Source: Pseudomonadota bacterium
GTDB lineage: Bacteria; Desulfobacterota; Desulfobulbia; Desulfobulbales; Desulfocapsaceae
Reading direction: 5' to 3'
Assembly (NCBI GenBank): GCA_018817385.1
Contig: JAHIUA010000023.1
Span: forward strand, 62,001-126,000
Length of the DNA stretch: 64,000 nt
The notes below the pieces were generated by a model. The model saw only the letters and a list, made by a program, of their open reading frames with translations. It had not been told where the DNA came from and made no database searches. This document shows positions 19,442-28,548 of the stretch, piece after piece; the first letter of the stretch is position 1, and each line of letters begins with the position of its first letter. A program made the position numbers and the translations under genes.

Positions 19442-20020
19442 TTACTCTCCTTTTGCAAACCGCATTAATACTGTTGAAATATATTGCTCCCGCTTTTCAG
19501 CCAGCGTGCTCAATAAGCTTTGTTCCCGAGCGGATAGTGAGGCCAGCTCGACAATATTCTTTTGTTGTTCCAGGGTGGGAAGGAAAACCTCGAGATCTTC
19601 GATGGCTTGCTTGCTGATCATCTTTTGGACCGTCCCTTTAGCTCTGCTTGTCAAAAATATCTGTGCATCCCTCTGGCTGATATACCAGTTCAGGTATTCC
19701 GGCAGAATTTTGTTTAATTTTGTAACTCTGATTCTCAGTAGAGGAGCAGTCACAACAGCTTTGCCTGGATCTTCCATAAGAATTGCTGCAGTAGTAACCT
19801 GACCTCTCGACCTGAACACTAGGTCTCCTTTTCGTGCCAAATGGCGGTCTTTGACAGCGTCCATGTCTATTTTTACGAATTCACTACAGTCGACAGTGTT
19901 GTTGTGAAGTAGGTCTTTCATTTGGATAACTGCAACCTTGCCACCTGCTGAGGCTTCAAGGCGTGACCTGAATGAGTATCCTGTTTGCACTGTTGCCAAT
20001 TTTTTTATGTTCACTTTCAT
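19442..20020 (-). CDS. Half-length HsdS-like specificity protein
   Basis: At 192 residues this is about half of a normal HsdS, with one recognition domain (about 1-140) and one conserved spacer (LPTLEQQKNIVELASLSAREQSLL). It is the first gene of the defence operon, with an AAGGA ribosome-binding site, and is followed by hsdM after 3 nt. Half-HsdS proteins can dimerise into a functional specificity unit or modulate one. The frame is intact from start to stop, so it need not be a remnant. It may give the enzyme an alternative, palindromic target. Confidence 0.85.
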   Translation of the reverse strand: MKVNIKKLATVQTGYSFRSRLEASAGGKVAVIQMKDLLHNNTVDCSEFVKIDMDAVKDRHLARKGDLVFRSRGQVTTAAILMEDPGKAVVTAPLLRIRVTKLNKILPEYLNWYISQRDAQIFLTSRAKGTVQKMISKQAIEDLEVFLPTLEQQKNIVELASLSAREQSLLSTLAEKREQYISTVLMRFAKGE

Positions 20021-20051
20021 AACCCGTCCTTCATTGTGCTATAATGTCATT

Positions 20052-20087
20052 TCTGTATAATGTACAAACGTTCTGACGGTTCGTCAA
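20052..20087 (-). promoter_or_regulatory. Probable sigma-70 promoter of the defence operon
   Basis: On the minus strand, TTGACG (20087-20082) and TACATT (20064-20059) are separated by exactly 17 nt, about 40 nt before the first ATG at 20020. It is the only strong promoter-like pair I see upstream of the packed operon. Confidence 0.55.
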
Positions 20088-20186
20088 GCCCAAAGTGCAA
20101 AAATAGCGTTACTGTATTGTGCCCTGACGGGAGGTGATCAGCTTCCAGAAGGTATCTTGGAGGTTTTTTAGTTTGATTTCGGTGGA

Positions 20187-20369
20187 TTATGGGTTGTTCT
20201 GCCATTAGAAAAACTCTTCACGGGGAAGACAGAATTTGAATTATCAATTGATTGGTGTATGGTGGGGGAAGGCATTAGCCGCTCACTTGACATATTCATG
20301 GAGAGTGGTAATTCTCAGGAAGAGGCATATGTTATAGCCGCTTTACTACTATCAAGAGGGATAGCATGA
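20187..20369 (+). pseudogene. Open frame without a clear start, probable gene remnant
   Basis: A plus-strand frame preceded by a TAG reads coherently through about 60 codons (motif GEGISRSLDIFMESG and a helical AYVIAALLLSRGIA ending). Its stop overlaps the ATG of the next small gene in an ATGA arrangement. The only ATG, at 20259, would give 36 residues. The sequence reads like the C-terminal half of a small protein whose 5' part was lost next to the defence-operon promoter. I do not recognise the family. Confidence 0.4.
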
Positions 20370-20569
20370 CTATTGGAACAATCAGCATTATTATAGGGGT
20401 GGTTCTCTTGGTCCTTCTTAAATTGTTCTTTAAGGATGAGAAAAGGTCTGGTCAGAATAAAGGGCTTCATGGGGGTGACCATGATGAGTTGTTTAAGGAA
20501 GAACCAGAATTTGATCGTACTTGGTCTTTTCTTCCTGGGAACATTTTTCATCGTCCTAATGATGATTGA
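20366..20569 (+). CDS. Small single-pass membrane protein, unknown
   Basis: This 67-residue protein has one N-terminal hydrophobic segment (residues 2-22) and a charged, Asp/Glu-rich C-terminus. It is convergent with traG (10 bp apart) and coupled by an ATGA overlap to the open frame before it, which argues for a real two-gene unit. No family recognised. Confidence 0.45.
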   Translation: MTIGTISIIIGVVLLVLLKLFFKDEKRSGQNKGLHGGDHDELFKEEPEFDRTWSFLPGNIFHRPNDD

Positions 20570-20578
20570 GAACGGCGT

Positions 20579-23500
20579 TTATTTCTTTTCAAACACGCTT
20601 CCCTTAAAAAAATCTTTATCATTTTGCGGTGCTGCGTAGCCAGTATCGCCACGAATCACCTGGCCGGAAGGCAGTACAATCCCACCATCTTGTTTCAGAG
20701 GCTCAACCAGATTGCTTTCATAATAAAAAGACTGGTTCCTGTAGAAATCATGAGTAGGTCTTGGGGGCGCACCTTTATTCAATCCGGCCATGTCTTTCAT
20801 GAGTTCTCCCGCGGTTGTATGAATGCCACCGTTGCCTGATTCCTCTGTGCGGTTTCTGTTGCGAATATCGTGAGCTGGATCAGTAACAGATCCTGCATTT
20901 GGGTTATCCATAGGAATGCCTGATTGTGGCCTCACGAGAGTGTCATCTTGGATACCATAGGTTTTTGATCCTGCTACACTTGCGGCCATTCCAATATTTT
21001 GCTTAAAATCTTGATTCTGGGCGTGATCTCTGGTGTTGGCAATGGTATTGGCGACGGTATCAGCAGTATTCCCCCAACCGTAGCCATTGCCACCAACAAA
21101 TCCGGTTACAATATCTTTCATATTGTTTACGCCCTGGCTTCCCTGTCGGGTCAGAAAATGGTTAAAGTCGTTTATGGTGCGCCGAACGTTTTCAGGCGAT
21201 TCGCTTCCATAGCGTTCTGTGGCGTAATTTCTGACTAAAGCTGTGGTAAGATCTGCTCCATATGATTCGGTGGAACTTCTCATATCTCTTGCATCATTTA
21301 GGTACGAATAGACTTCAGTCGCTCCTATCTGTTTTGCCAGTTTCGTCATGTAATCGAGACTTTTGGAATCCTGTAAAGTCTGTTGAAGGGATTCTGAACG
21401 AACCTGTGATGCAGTATTTTCAAAAGCTTTGGCTGTATCCTCGGATACATTGAAGTTTACTGATTCACCATTGTTGCCAACCACAGTAAGCTGACCACCA
21501 CTGCTGAATATTCCTTTGAACCCCGCTCCTACACTGCTCTGAAACTGTGTCCTAACATCTTCACTCATGGAATGAGTAAAACTGGATTTGTCGCTTATAG
21601 CTCTTCTCCAGTTTTCTCGAGTTGCATTGTCTAGCCGAGTTGTGAAAGCACTGGCTTCACTGCTGGAAAGACTTGCTCTTTTAGCTGTATCCATTGCCAG
21701 CTGCCAGTTCTGACTGCTGCCAAGGTTGTTTGAAGCCGCCACAATTTGTTGCTGTTGGGCCATGGCACCCACGGTAACAGGATTCAGACCATTGACTGCT
21801 GCGTAAGTGGTCTGGTGGTTTCCAGAGCTATCGACAGAGTAAGCGGCACGGCCCTCAGCCATGGTGTCAACAGCCACTCCGGTGTTGTCCGCGCCGGTGG
21901 TCGTGACGGTAGTGGAACCGTCAGCGTTGACTGTTTCAGATTTTGTTCTGGTACTGTGCCCATCTGGAGCAGTGGATATTTCAACCGGCCCAGACTTTGT
22001 TCCTACACTCATTCTGGAAGATGCCATCATGGTGGCCATATCTTTGTCTGATGTACTATTGCCAATCTGACCAGATTTCTGCAAAGAATCTTTGGCATTC
22101 ATGGCAGCATTGTATCCACCGACTGAGCGATGGGTGCTGAAGGCTTGTGCTGCTGCCATATTGGTAAACCTGTGTGCCGGCATTCCTGCCAGAAGTCCTG
22201 CGGCTTGAACCTGTTGATTCATGGCAGACGATGTTCCTTCTGGTGTGAGCAATCTTCCGGCCTGGGCTCCTGATGACTGCACAATCCGGCTCAAATTCCC
22301 TGCAAGCATTGCCAGAGCATGGCCACCAAAACGGATCAACATCATGGAGAAGAAACTTGCCAGCATAATTCCTGCTGACCTGATAACTCCAAACATAGCC
22401 AAGAGTTTGATGGAAATGGTGGGAAATGCTGCCATGGCATACACTCCCAGGTTTGACTGGCGCATATCCTCGAAAGCATAAGTGGCGTAATCCATTGCTG
22501 CTCCGTGGATTACAGCATCGGTAATACCCCAGGTGGTGAGAAAAACAAAAAAGCCAAACATGACAGAAACCGCCTTTCCTACAATTGGAGTGGGGAGAAA
22601 CAGAACCAAAAATGGAATAACACCGATGGCAATTGCGGTCATAATTGCTCGAATAATCGGTATCCACTCATTCATGGTAATTCCGATACCAAGTCCTGTG
22701 GAAGTGATTTTTCGGTTACTTTCCATAAGCACCGAGGTCTCGTAATCATCCTGGTAATAAAAGTTGTAGAGGATTTCTGCGATTTGCCGTTGCTGAATGA
22801 GTTTTTCAGGGGTAACAGCGGATCCGGTGGTGAAATTCAGGGTGCTGGAAAGTAATGTCTTGCAGGTATTCATCTCCACTGCATTTGTTGGATCAAAGAA
22901 TGCTTTGCTACAGACTTTTTTTAAGGCTTCATTGTAATTACCGGGGTTTGCATATATCGGAAGAAGGCTTGCCCATGCATTTGTACAGGTTACTGTAGAT
23001 CCCTCAGGATTGGTGGCATCGTAATAAACCGTATAGACAGATGGGTTTACAGCCTGGCCCAGTTCGTTCAAAAAATCGGTACTGTTGTTGCGTAGATCAT
23101 CTAAGGAGAGACTGGTGCCGGGGCGGAGTAATTCAAAGGTCACACAATCCTTCACGTAACGAATCATGCTTGTGCGCACATAATTATCTTTTGGGGATGA
23201 TCCTTTGACTGATTCCAAGGCCTTGAATCCAACTCCTCCTGCCGTTGTCTGGTACGACGTTCCAGGAGCTGCAGCAGTATCAATGATATCCACCATGCCT
23301 TTTTCAATCTTATTGAGAAAACCAGCGGTAAAAACAATGGCATCAGGAACATTACCAACGGTCTGGAATCTGTTTAAGACCGGATCATATACGGTGATAT
23401 TTCCCTTGGGCACAAACAGGGCAAGGTAAATGATGGCCCCAAGAAATACTGGGATTGCCCATGTCAAAGGCACGATCCGGGCACCGGTTGCAGCTCGTGC

Positions 23501-23719
23501 CATCCAGGCCACCACTCCTGCCAGGATCCCCAGCACCATAACAACATATAACAAGCCCTGATATTCTGAGTCGCTAAAGATTAAGGCGATCTTCTGAAAT
23601 GCCTGGACGATGGGGTTAAAACCGCCATAGGTATAATACTCCATATCCAGTGCCCAGGCAGGCATGGCTATGCACATAAACACAGAAATTGCGAAAGTTA
23701 CAAATATATATTTCTTCAT
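20579..23719 (-). CDS. traG: Conjugal transfer protein TraG (mating-pair stabilisation)
   Basis: This 1046-residue inner-membrane protein has the TraG N-terminal region: a signal-like helix, hydrophobic segments near 35-110 and a membrane cluster at about 345-480. A long Ser/Thr/Gln-rich periplasmic domain follows (about 500-1046). F-type TraG acts in pilus assembly and mating-pair stabilisation, and its C-terminus in entry exclusion. It is the last gene of this transfer block, 54 nt after traH. No traD or traI follows in the window. Confidence 0.9.
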   Translation of the reverse strand: MKKYIFVTFAISVFMCIAMPAWALDMEYYTYGGFNPIVQAFQKIALIFSDSEYQGLLYVVMVLGILAGVVAWMARAATGARIVPLTWAIPVFLGAIIYLALFVPKGNITVYDPVLNRFQTVGNVPDAIVFTAGFLNKIEKGMVDIIDTAAAPGTSYQTTAGGVGFKALESVKGSSPKDNYVRTSMIRYVKDCVTFELLRPGTSLSLDDLRNNSTDFLNELGQAVNPSVYTVYYDATNPEGSTVTCTNAWASLLPIYANPGNYNEALKKVCSKAFFDPTNAVEMNTCKTLLSSTLNFTTGSAVTPEKLIQQRQIAEILYNFYYQDDYETSVLMESNRKITSTGLGIGITMNEWIPIIRAIMTAIAIGVIPFLVLFLPTPIVGKAVSVMFGFFVFLTTWGITDAVIHGAAMDYATYAFEDMRQSNLGVYAMAAFPTISIKLLAMFGVIRSAGIMLASFFSMMLIRFGGHALAMLAGNLSRIVQSSGAQAGRLLTPEGTSSAMNQQVQAAGLLAGMPAHRFTNMAAAQAFSTHRSVGGYNAAMNAKDSLQKSGQIGNSTSDKDMATMMASSRMSVGTKSGPVEISTAPDGHSTRTKSETVNADGSTTVTTTGADNTGVAVDTMAEGRAAYSVDSSGNHQTTYAAVNGLNPVTVGAMAQQQQIVAASNNLGSSQNWQLAMDTAKRASLSSSEASAFTTRLDNATRENWRRAISDKSSFTHSMSEDVRTQFQSSVGAGFKGIFSSGGQLTVVGNNGESVNFNVSEDTAKAFENTASQVRSESLQQTLQDSKSLDYMTKLAKQIGATEVYSYLNDARDMRSSTESYGADLTTALVRNYATERYGSESPENVRRTINDFNHFLTRQGSQGVNNMKDIVTGFVGGNGYGWGNTADTVANTIANTRDHAQNQDFKQNIGMAASVAGSKTYGIQDDTLVRPQSGIPMDNPNAGSVTDPAHDIRNRNRTEESGNGGIHTTAGELMKDMAGLNKGAPPRPTHDFYRNQSFYYESNLVEPLKQDGGIVLPSGQVIRGDTGYAAPQNDKDFFKGSVFEKK

Positions 23720-23773
23720 TTACAGGTTGTTAGCTATGTATGATATCATATCAAATAATACTATATGCAATCG

Positions 23774-25213
23774 CTATATCTGCAAACGTGCAACAACATC
23801 TTTTCCATAACGACGGGTGAGTTCTGCAGTCATCTGTGCCTCAACTTTTTGCATATGTTCCAGATAATTCATAATGGTGGACATTTCATCTGCTGCTGCA
23901 ACGTAACTGGCTCGGGCAGCATCTTGTAGTTCTCTGATTCTTGTAATCATAAGGGAGATATTCAGATCCGCTTTCTGGGCAAAAACAACAGCCGCACAAC
24001 GTTCTGTGGGTTGTCCGAGAGCTGGGCCGGATTGTTTTTCAAGCATCTCCTTGGCTTTTCTGGCAACAACCTCTGCACGAACATAGAGATCTGATAGCAT
24101 TTGCAATGCATATGCTTTGGCTGTGATGTCAGCCAGGCTGCCAATAACTGCTGCCTTCATATCTGTTGTCACTGCTGTTTTTATAATTGGCAGAGCTGCC
24201 AGTGGACTGGTGGCTAGAAATGTCTGTTCGGTGGTTGTAAGCGTTCCCTTGTTCTCTATTTTATTCGCAATAGTCAGCAATGTGGTTGCTACATATTGGT
24301 TAAGGTCGCGATTGGTGTCTGTAATCTGACTACAGTTACCGCCGGAGTTTTTTGCATATACATCGCCGTTTGCAAAAGATTTAATATCGTCCGGGTTGTT
24401 TTCAGAACAGGGGGATTCGTATGTTACTTTATAGGCGTTGGTTGGACCTTCGAGTTTCACATCTCCAATCAAACCACGGATAAGATCGATATGATTAGCC
24501 GGTACTCCCATCTTGGAGCCGACATTATCAAGCAAGGATCCGGACGAGAGAAAGGTGGTGGTAATTTCAGAGTTACATCCACTCATTGCGCTGGAAATAT
24601 CTCCTGCCTGGGGAACATTATTGTTGGCTTTATCCTGTTCAGAAGCCTGATGCCACATATCTGCAATTCCCTGGCTTAACTTGTTCTCTTTTATGGCAGT
24701 GCCGAGCCGTTCCTTCATCACTTCGGTGGAGTGAAATCCATTTTCATCCATCACCATTCCAACGAGTTCTTTGGAGGCAGCACAATCATCTATCTGCATA
24801 CTGTTTAATTGATCGGATATTGCTTCGAAATTTTTGATGGTGTTTGCGCACTGTTCACATAGAGTCTTTAAAGCCATGTCAAAGGCAACGGAGGCTGCCC
24901 CGGATAAAATCCCCTGCAGCTTGTTCACCAAATATGACGAATCCATAAAGGAAAAACCGCCCATGAAGAGATCGATTCCTCCGCATCCACCTTTTACTCG
25001 GGGAGGTTCCACTGTGATCGGATACGTTGCAGTATTCGGCCACCTGGCACTGAATGATCCGGCAGAATAATAACCTCGCTGTTGTCCCTGGAGATAGTTG
25101 GGAGCCGTTGTGGTTTTCTGCTGCAACCAGTCATCCACCCAGGCAGCATTGAGCTGGAGTGGTAGCAGTAATAAAACTGTACTTGCTACAACGATCAGTC
25201 TGTTTGTACCCAT
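23774..25213 (-). CDS. traH: Conjugal transfer protein TraH
   Basis: This 479-residue protein has an N-terminal signal peptide (residues 1-23), a Gly/Cys-rich early segment (KGGCGGIDLFMGGFSFMD) and a C-terminal coiled coil, as in F-type TraH, a periplasmic/outer-membrane pilus-extension factor. Several cysteines (for example CEQC) fit its known reliance on disulfide handling. It overlaps traF by 19 nt. Confidence 0.92.
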   Translation of the reverse strand: MGTNRLIVVASTVLLLLPLQLNAAWVDDWLQQKTTTAPNYLQGQQRGYYSAGSFSARWPNTATYPITVEPPRVKGGCGGIDLFMGGFSFMDSSYLVNKLQGILSGAASVAFDMALKTLCEQCANTIKNFEAISDQLNSMQIDDCAASKELVGMVMDENGFHSTEVMKERLGTAIKENKLSQGIADMWHQASEQDKANNNVPQAGDISSAMSGCNSEITTTFLSSGSLLDNVGSKMGVPANHIDLIRGLIGDVKLEGPTNAYKVTYESPCSENNPDDIKSFANGDVYAKNSGGNCSQITDTNRDLNQYVATTLLTIANKIENKGTLTTTEQTFLATSPLAALPIIKTAVTTDMKAAVIGSLADITAKAYALQMLSDLYVRAEVVARKAKEMLEKQSGPALGQPTERCAAVVFAQKADLNISLMITRIRELQDAARASYVAAADEMSTIMNYLEHMQKVEAQMTAELTRRYGKDVVARLQI

Positions 25214-26064
25214 GGCTGTCTTCCTTTTTTGAGGATGGATGTTGGATCAAGAGGAGTGTCTCTTTCAAAATCGTACATCAGAAAATGATCTCCCTGGGTG
25301 TTGCCTTGCAGGTGGCGGATGGAACGGTACAGCTTTCTTTCAAGTTCAGATAAGGTGATAACACCGGTGGATACAGTAAGCGATTTATCTTCACCTTTTT
25401 TCACCAGAAGCAATGTAGGAGTAGTGGTGATATTGAACCTGCTTGCCGCCTGTATCTGTCTGCTGATATCAACTATCTTGATTGACCACTTATATTTGTC
25501 TGTGAAATAGGCGAGGATCTGTGCCTGCTGTTCACAAAAGTCACAACCGGGACTGACGAAAAAGATCAGGGCATGGTTATTTCCTGCTGTAGCAATGGTT
25601 TGGGTTATTTCGTTTTGCTGCATACGTACCCTTGCTGTAATACCAGGTCTTGCAGATGGATAAACCTGAGCTACATTGAAAAGATCGCTGTGTTTTTGAG
25701 TGACGTACATGGCAACATTTGTATAGGCAAGGGCTTTACGTCTGGCTACATCCTGCATGCTCAGATATTCCAGAATGTTTTGTTCGTTTGGATACTGGAC
25801 GGCTTTTTTTTGCAGGTCATTGAGCAAGTTTTGAAAATCATCAGGATGCATATTCCAAATATCATCTATCGAATATGAGTTCAGTGATACTGCTTTTCTT
25901 TGGGTAATTTCTTCTTGCAACTCTTCTTCAGGAAGAGGATCTTCATACCAGAACCAGCCATGTTTTGTGTCTCCGTAAAATCTGTTACCGGTTTCTTCAG
26001 CCAACACAGTAATAACTGGTAGAAGCAGGCAAACAAGCAGGAGAAATCCGGCAAGTTTTTTCAA
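25195..26064 (-). CDS. traF: Conjugal transfer protein TraF (thioredoxin-like)
   Basis: This periplasmic thioredoxin-fold pilus-assembly protein carries a CxxC-type site in SPGCDFCEQQ. I place the start at TTG 26064, one nt after the peptidase stop; this yields a clean signal peptide (KKLAGFLLLVCLLLPVITVLA). An upstream ATG at 26100 would overlap the previous gene and lacks a ribosome-binding site. The family normally has a degenerate or single CxxC and helps fold TraH, TraU and TraN-like partners. Confidence 0.88.
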   Translation of the reverse strand: MKKLAGFLLLVCLLLPVITVLAEETGNRFYGDTKHGWFWYEDPLPEEELQEEITQRKAVSLNSYSIDDIWNMHPDDFQNLLNDLQKKAVQYPNEQNILEYLSMQDVARRKALAYTNVAMYVTQKHSDLFNVAQVYPSARPGITARVRMQQNEITQTIATAGNNHALIFFVSPGCDFCEQQAQILAYFTDKYKWSIKIVDISRQIQAASRFNITTTPTLLLVKKGEDKSLTVSTGVITLSELERKLYRSIRHLQGNTQGDHFLMYDFERDTPLDPTSILKKGRQPWVQTD

Positions 26065-26065
26065 G

Positions 26066-26605
26066 TTACCAGAGTGGTACAGCTTTATGGAGAATGTCAT
26101 CTGAATGAATAAAGCCAAAGTATTTACTGTCAAAGCTACGAGGATGAGATCCAATGAGAAAATAGCTGTCATCCGGTACCGTGCCGCTATAGTTGAATTG
26201 TGGCAACGGATTGCCATGACTGTCTGTTATCAACGATCTTCCCAGGAATTCATCATTGCAGAAGAATTGTCCCTCCACATCCCTTATTAAGGATTGGCTG
26301 GGACTGCAGCCCACTTGTTTCATCAGGTTATCGGTTTCCTTGTTTAAACCTTGTTTGATAAAGGATGTGTCATGCTGTTTGACCACCAGATAATCACCTG
26401 TTTTGATTGCTCCTGCTTTTGAGTGAACAAGAAAAAACACTCTATGATTAAGGGATGGGCTGGTGGCAACGGCAATGCGTTGCGGGAGCCATAATCCGAG
26501 TAATAGAGCTGCCAGAAATGCCAGGGCCAGGCTCTTTTCATAAGGGTCCAGACTGATATCGGATAGTCTCTTTTTGACTCTACTGAACATTGATTTCCCG
26601 TCCAT
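26066..26605 (-). CDS. S26 signal peptidase, conjugal TraF/TrhP type
   Basis: This 179-residue membrane-anchored serine peptidase of the S26 conjugal group has one N-terminal transmembrane helix (about 25-47). The presumed nucleophile Ser is in SPSLNHR near residue 52, the general-base Lys in NLMKQVG near 95, and the C-terminal signature SKYFGFI is present. It probably matures the pilin or other exported transfer proteins. It overlaps trbI by up to 26 nt; an internal ATG at 26590 shortens the overlap. Confidence 0.82.
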   Translation of the reverse strand: MDGKSMFSRVKKRLSDISLDPYEKSLALAFLAALLLGLWLPQRIAVATSPSLNHRVFFLVHSKAGAIKTGDYLVVKQHDTSFIKQGLNKETDNLMKQVGCSPSQSLIRDVEGQFFCNDEFLGRSLITDSHGNPLPQFNYSGTVPDDSYFLIGSHPRSFDSKYFGFIHSDDILHKAVPLW

Positions 26606-26906
26606 TTTTGAGAACCACCTCTTTCAGGATAACAACATGGTTTGGATTATTCTTTGCCTGGTCATTTAGCATCTCTTCAACACGATCCAGACTGTCTTTC
26701 CATTGTTGCTCACTGATTTCTTTGGCAGCAAGCAAGGCTTTCTGGGTTCTCAGATATCCAACGAGATCCACAACAACGATTTTTTGAGCAAACATTCTGT
26801 CATAGCCAAAGAATGCAAGCAGAAGCAGCAACAAAACAATGGCGATTGTTTCGATATATCCAGGACAGCTTGCTCTTTCAGGTGATTCCATTTTCTCACT
26901 ACTCAT
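26580..26906 (-). CDS. trbI: F-type conjugal protein TrbI
   Basis: This 108-residue inner-membrane protein has a single transmembrane helix (about 17-40) followed by the TrbI F-type segment VVVDLVGYLRTQ and a coiled region ending in VVLKNGREINV. TrbI affects pilus retraction or length. It overlaps trbC by 4 nt. Confidence 0.85.
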   Translation of the reverse strand: MSSEKMESPERASCPGYIETIAIVLLLLLLAFFGYDRMFAQKIVVVDLVGYLRTQKALLAAKEISEQQWKDSLDRVEEMLNDQAKNNPNHVVILKEVVLKNGREINVQ

Positions 26907-27613
26907 CGTCTTTCCCGAAAGATTGCAATCAGCTTTTTAAGACCTGTACTGTTAACTTCGCTGCTAACCTTTTCTAAAAGATATACAAGGCTTGCATCGC
27001 CGCGGATAACGAGCGTTTCATCCGTTGTGCTATAAACAAGTGCTGGCACCTGGTCTATTTCGAATCGTTTAAACAGCATGGGATTCATCTTGATAGGAAT
27101 CTTGAACCGTGAACAAACACCTTGTGGCTCTCTTTGGTCGTTGCAATCAAGGTCATTCTTCAAAATTCTGCTAAAATATCTTAGGTTGGCTTTTTTATCC
27201 GCCATACCCGCAACCATTCCTTTCATTACTGGAGATATCTCCGAGGACTTTATTTGTGCTATGGAATGAAGATAATTGTGAACTGTTTCATCCGGCATGG
27301 AACTGGATAAGAAAAGATATACCTTCTCGTCAGTAGCAAGGATTTTTGAAGCGTTTTGCTCCCTGGGGTCCTTCCTGACTGGATTGATAAATTCACTGAA
27401 TACTTCTTTCTCAAGGCGGCGCTTTTCACAGCTCAGTTTCTCCTGAAATGCCTGCGATTGAAAAAGTTTTGTGCTCTGCTCGGCTGCGAGTTGCCCTTCC
27501 TTTGAGTATTTGTTTCCGGGGATGCCTATGTCTGGAAAATCAGTGATATCTGCCAGGACATCACTGGAGGGCAATAGACAAAGCAATAAGAAGAATAGTG
27601 AGAAATTTTTCAT
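26903..27613 (-). CDS. trbC: F-type conjugal protein TrbC
   Basis: This periplasmic protein has a signal peptide (MKNFSLFFLLLCLLPSS) and a TrbC/TraW-like thioredoxin-fold domain (VYLFLSSSMPDETVHNYL; RFEIDQVPALVYS). I choose ATG 27613 because it overlaps the traU stop by 4 nt; a longer frame to 27631 adds six residues without support. It works with TraW and TraU in pilus assembly. Confidence 0.88.
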   Translation of the reverse strand: MKNFSLFFLLLCLLPSSDVLADITDFPDIGIPGNKYSKEGQLAAEQSTKLFQSQAFQEKLSCEKRRLEKEVFSEFINPVRKDPREQNASKILATDEKVYLFLSSSMPDETVHNYLHSIAQIKSSEISPVMKGMVAGMADKKANLRYFSRILKNDLDCNDQREPQGVCSRFKIPIKMNPMLFKRFEIDQVPALVYSTTDETLVIRGDASLVYLLEKVSSEVNSTGLKKLIAIFRERR

Positions 27614-28548
27614 TGGCAGCAAGTACAGCATCTCTGTTTTCTATAAACCATCCACAGGAATTCATCGTTTGAACCCTTGGCTCCGTTGTAAGGAGGATTG
27701 AGTCCGGAATCGTAAAACTTTGCAGCTTTTCCCACGGGATACGCAGGTCTTCGGTCATCTGGCCGTACCACATGCATCTTGTAATGGTGTTTGATCCAGA
27801 TAGGTGTGTAATCGCATCCGCAGAGATTATCTGCCGGATCACAGATCATCATCAGTCTACAGAGTTTGTAGATAAGCCTTGAGGCAACTGTATTGTTGGC
27901 CTGTACAATATTGTCGTTATCCACATGGCCCGTCATAGGATAAACGGATCCACTGCTGCCGATGCACCAGGGCATTAAACTGATTGGATAATTGAATGTA
28001 TTTACGGAAAGTGCGTCTGTCATACAAGCCATCTGAGCAGCCTTATTGGCGAACAGTGTCGCCTCTGGATGAATTACGGCGGAGAGTTCATCGTTCTGCC
28101 ACATGGAATCGTACTCACTCCACCACATACCTGTATCTTCATGCTCACATTCAAAGGAAAAGAGAGACATCAAATAGGCATGAGCCTGAGCAAAGGTAGA
28201 TTCGTTGGCGATATTTACGCTGTCGGAACTAGTGTTTTTGCCACCCAGTTCATCGGTCGCTGATGTACCCATTTCCTTTCCCTGAAAGGTTGAGTAATTT
28301 GCCATGGAGACAGTATCCTCCAACAGAAAAGGCTCCCAATAACTCCAGATTTCACCCTCCTCATAAAATATTGGTGGTGGCCTTGGACAGATGCAGATTC
28401 CTTCAAATTGCAGTTCGATTTCCTCCCAATGAACATCGGATCCATAGTTAAATGATTGGCCAGACTTTGCTGTGGCTGTTCCCTGGATTAATAGGAGAAA
28501 CAATCCGCTGAAAACAATAATGCTAGAGACAGCTTTATTCCGGCGCAT
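27610..28548 (-). CDS. traU: Conjugal transfer protein TraU
   Basis: This 312-residue secreted Cys-rich protein has a signal peptide (about 1-27), an early CICPRPPP motif, many conserved cysteines and a Cys-rich C-terminal end. All are typical of F-type TraU, which is needed for DNA transfer and disulfide-dependent folding. It overlaps traW by 14 nt. Confidence 0.95.
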   Translation of the reverse strand: MRRNKAVSSIIVFSGLFLLLIQGTATAKSGQSFNYGSDVHWEEIELQFEGICICPRPPPIFYEEGEIWSYWEPFLLEDTVSMANYSTFQGKEMGTSATDELGGKNTSSDSVNIANESTFAQAHAYLMSLFSFECEHEDTGMWWSEYDSMWQNDELSAVIHPEATLFANKAAQMACMTDALSVNTFNYPISLMPWCIGSSGSVYPMTGHVDNDNIVQANNTVASRLIYKLCRLMMICDPADNLCGCDYTPIWIKHHYKMHVVRPDDRRPAYPVGKAAKFYDSGLNPPYNGAKGSNDEFLWMVYRKQRCCTCCQ

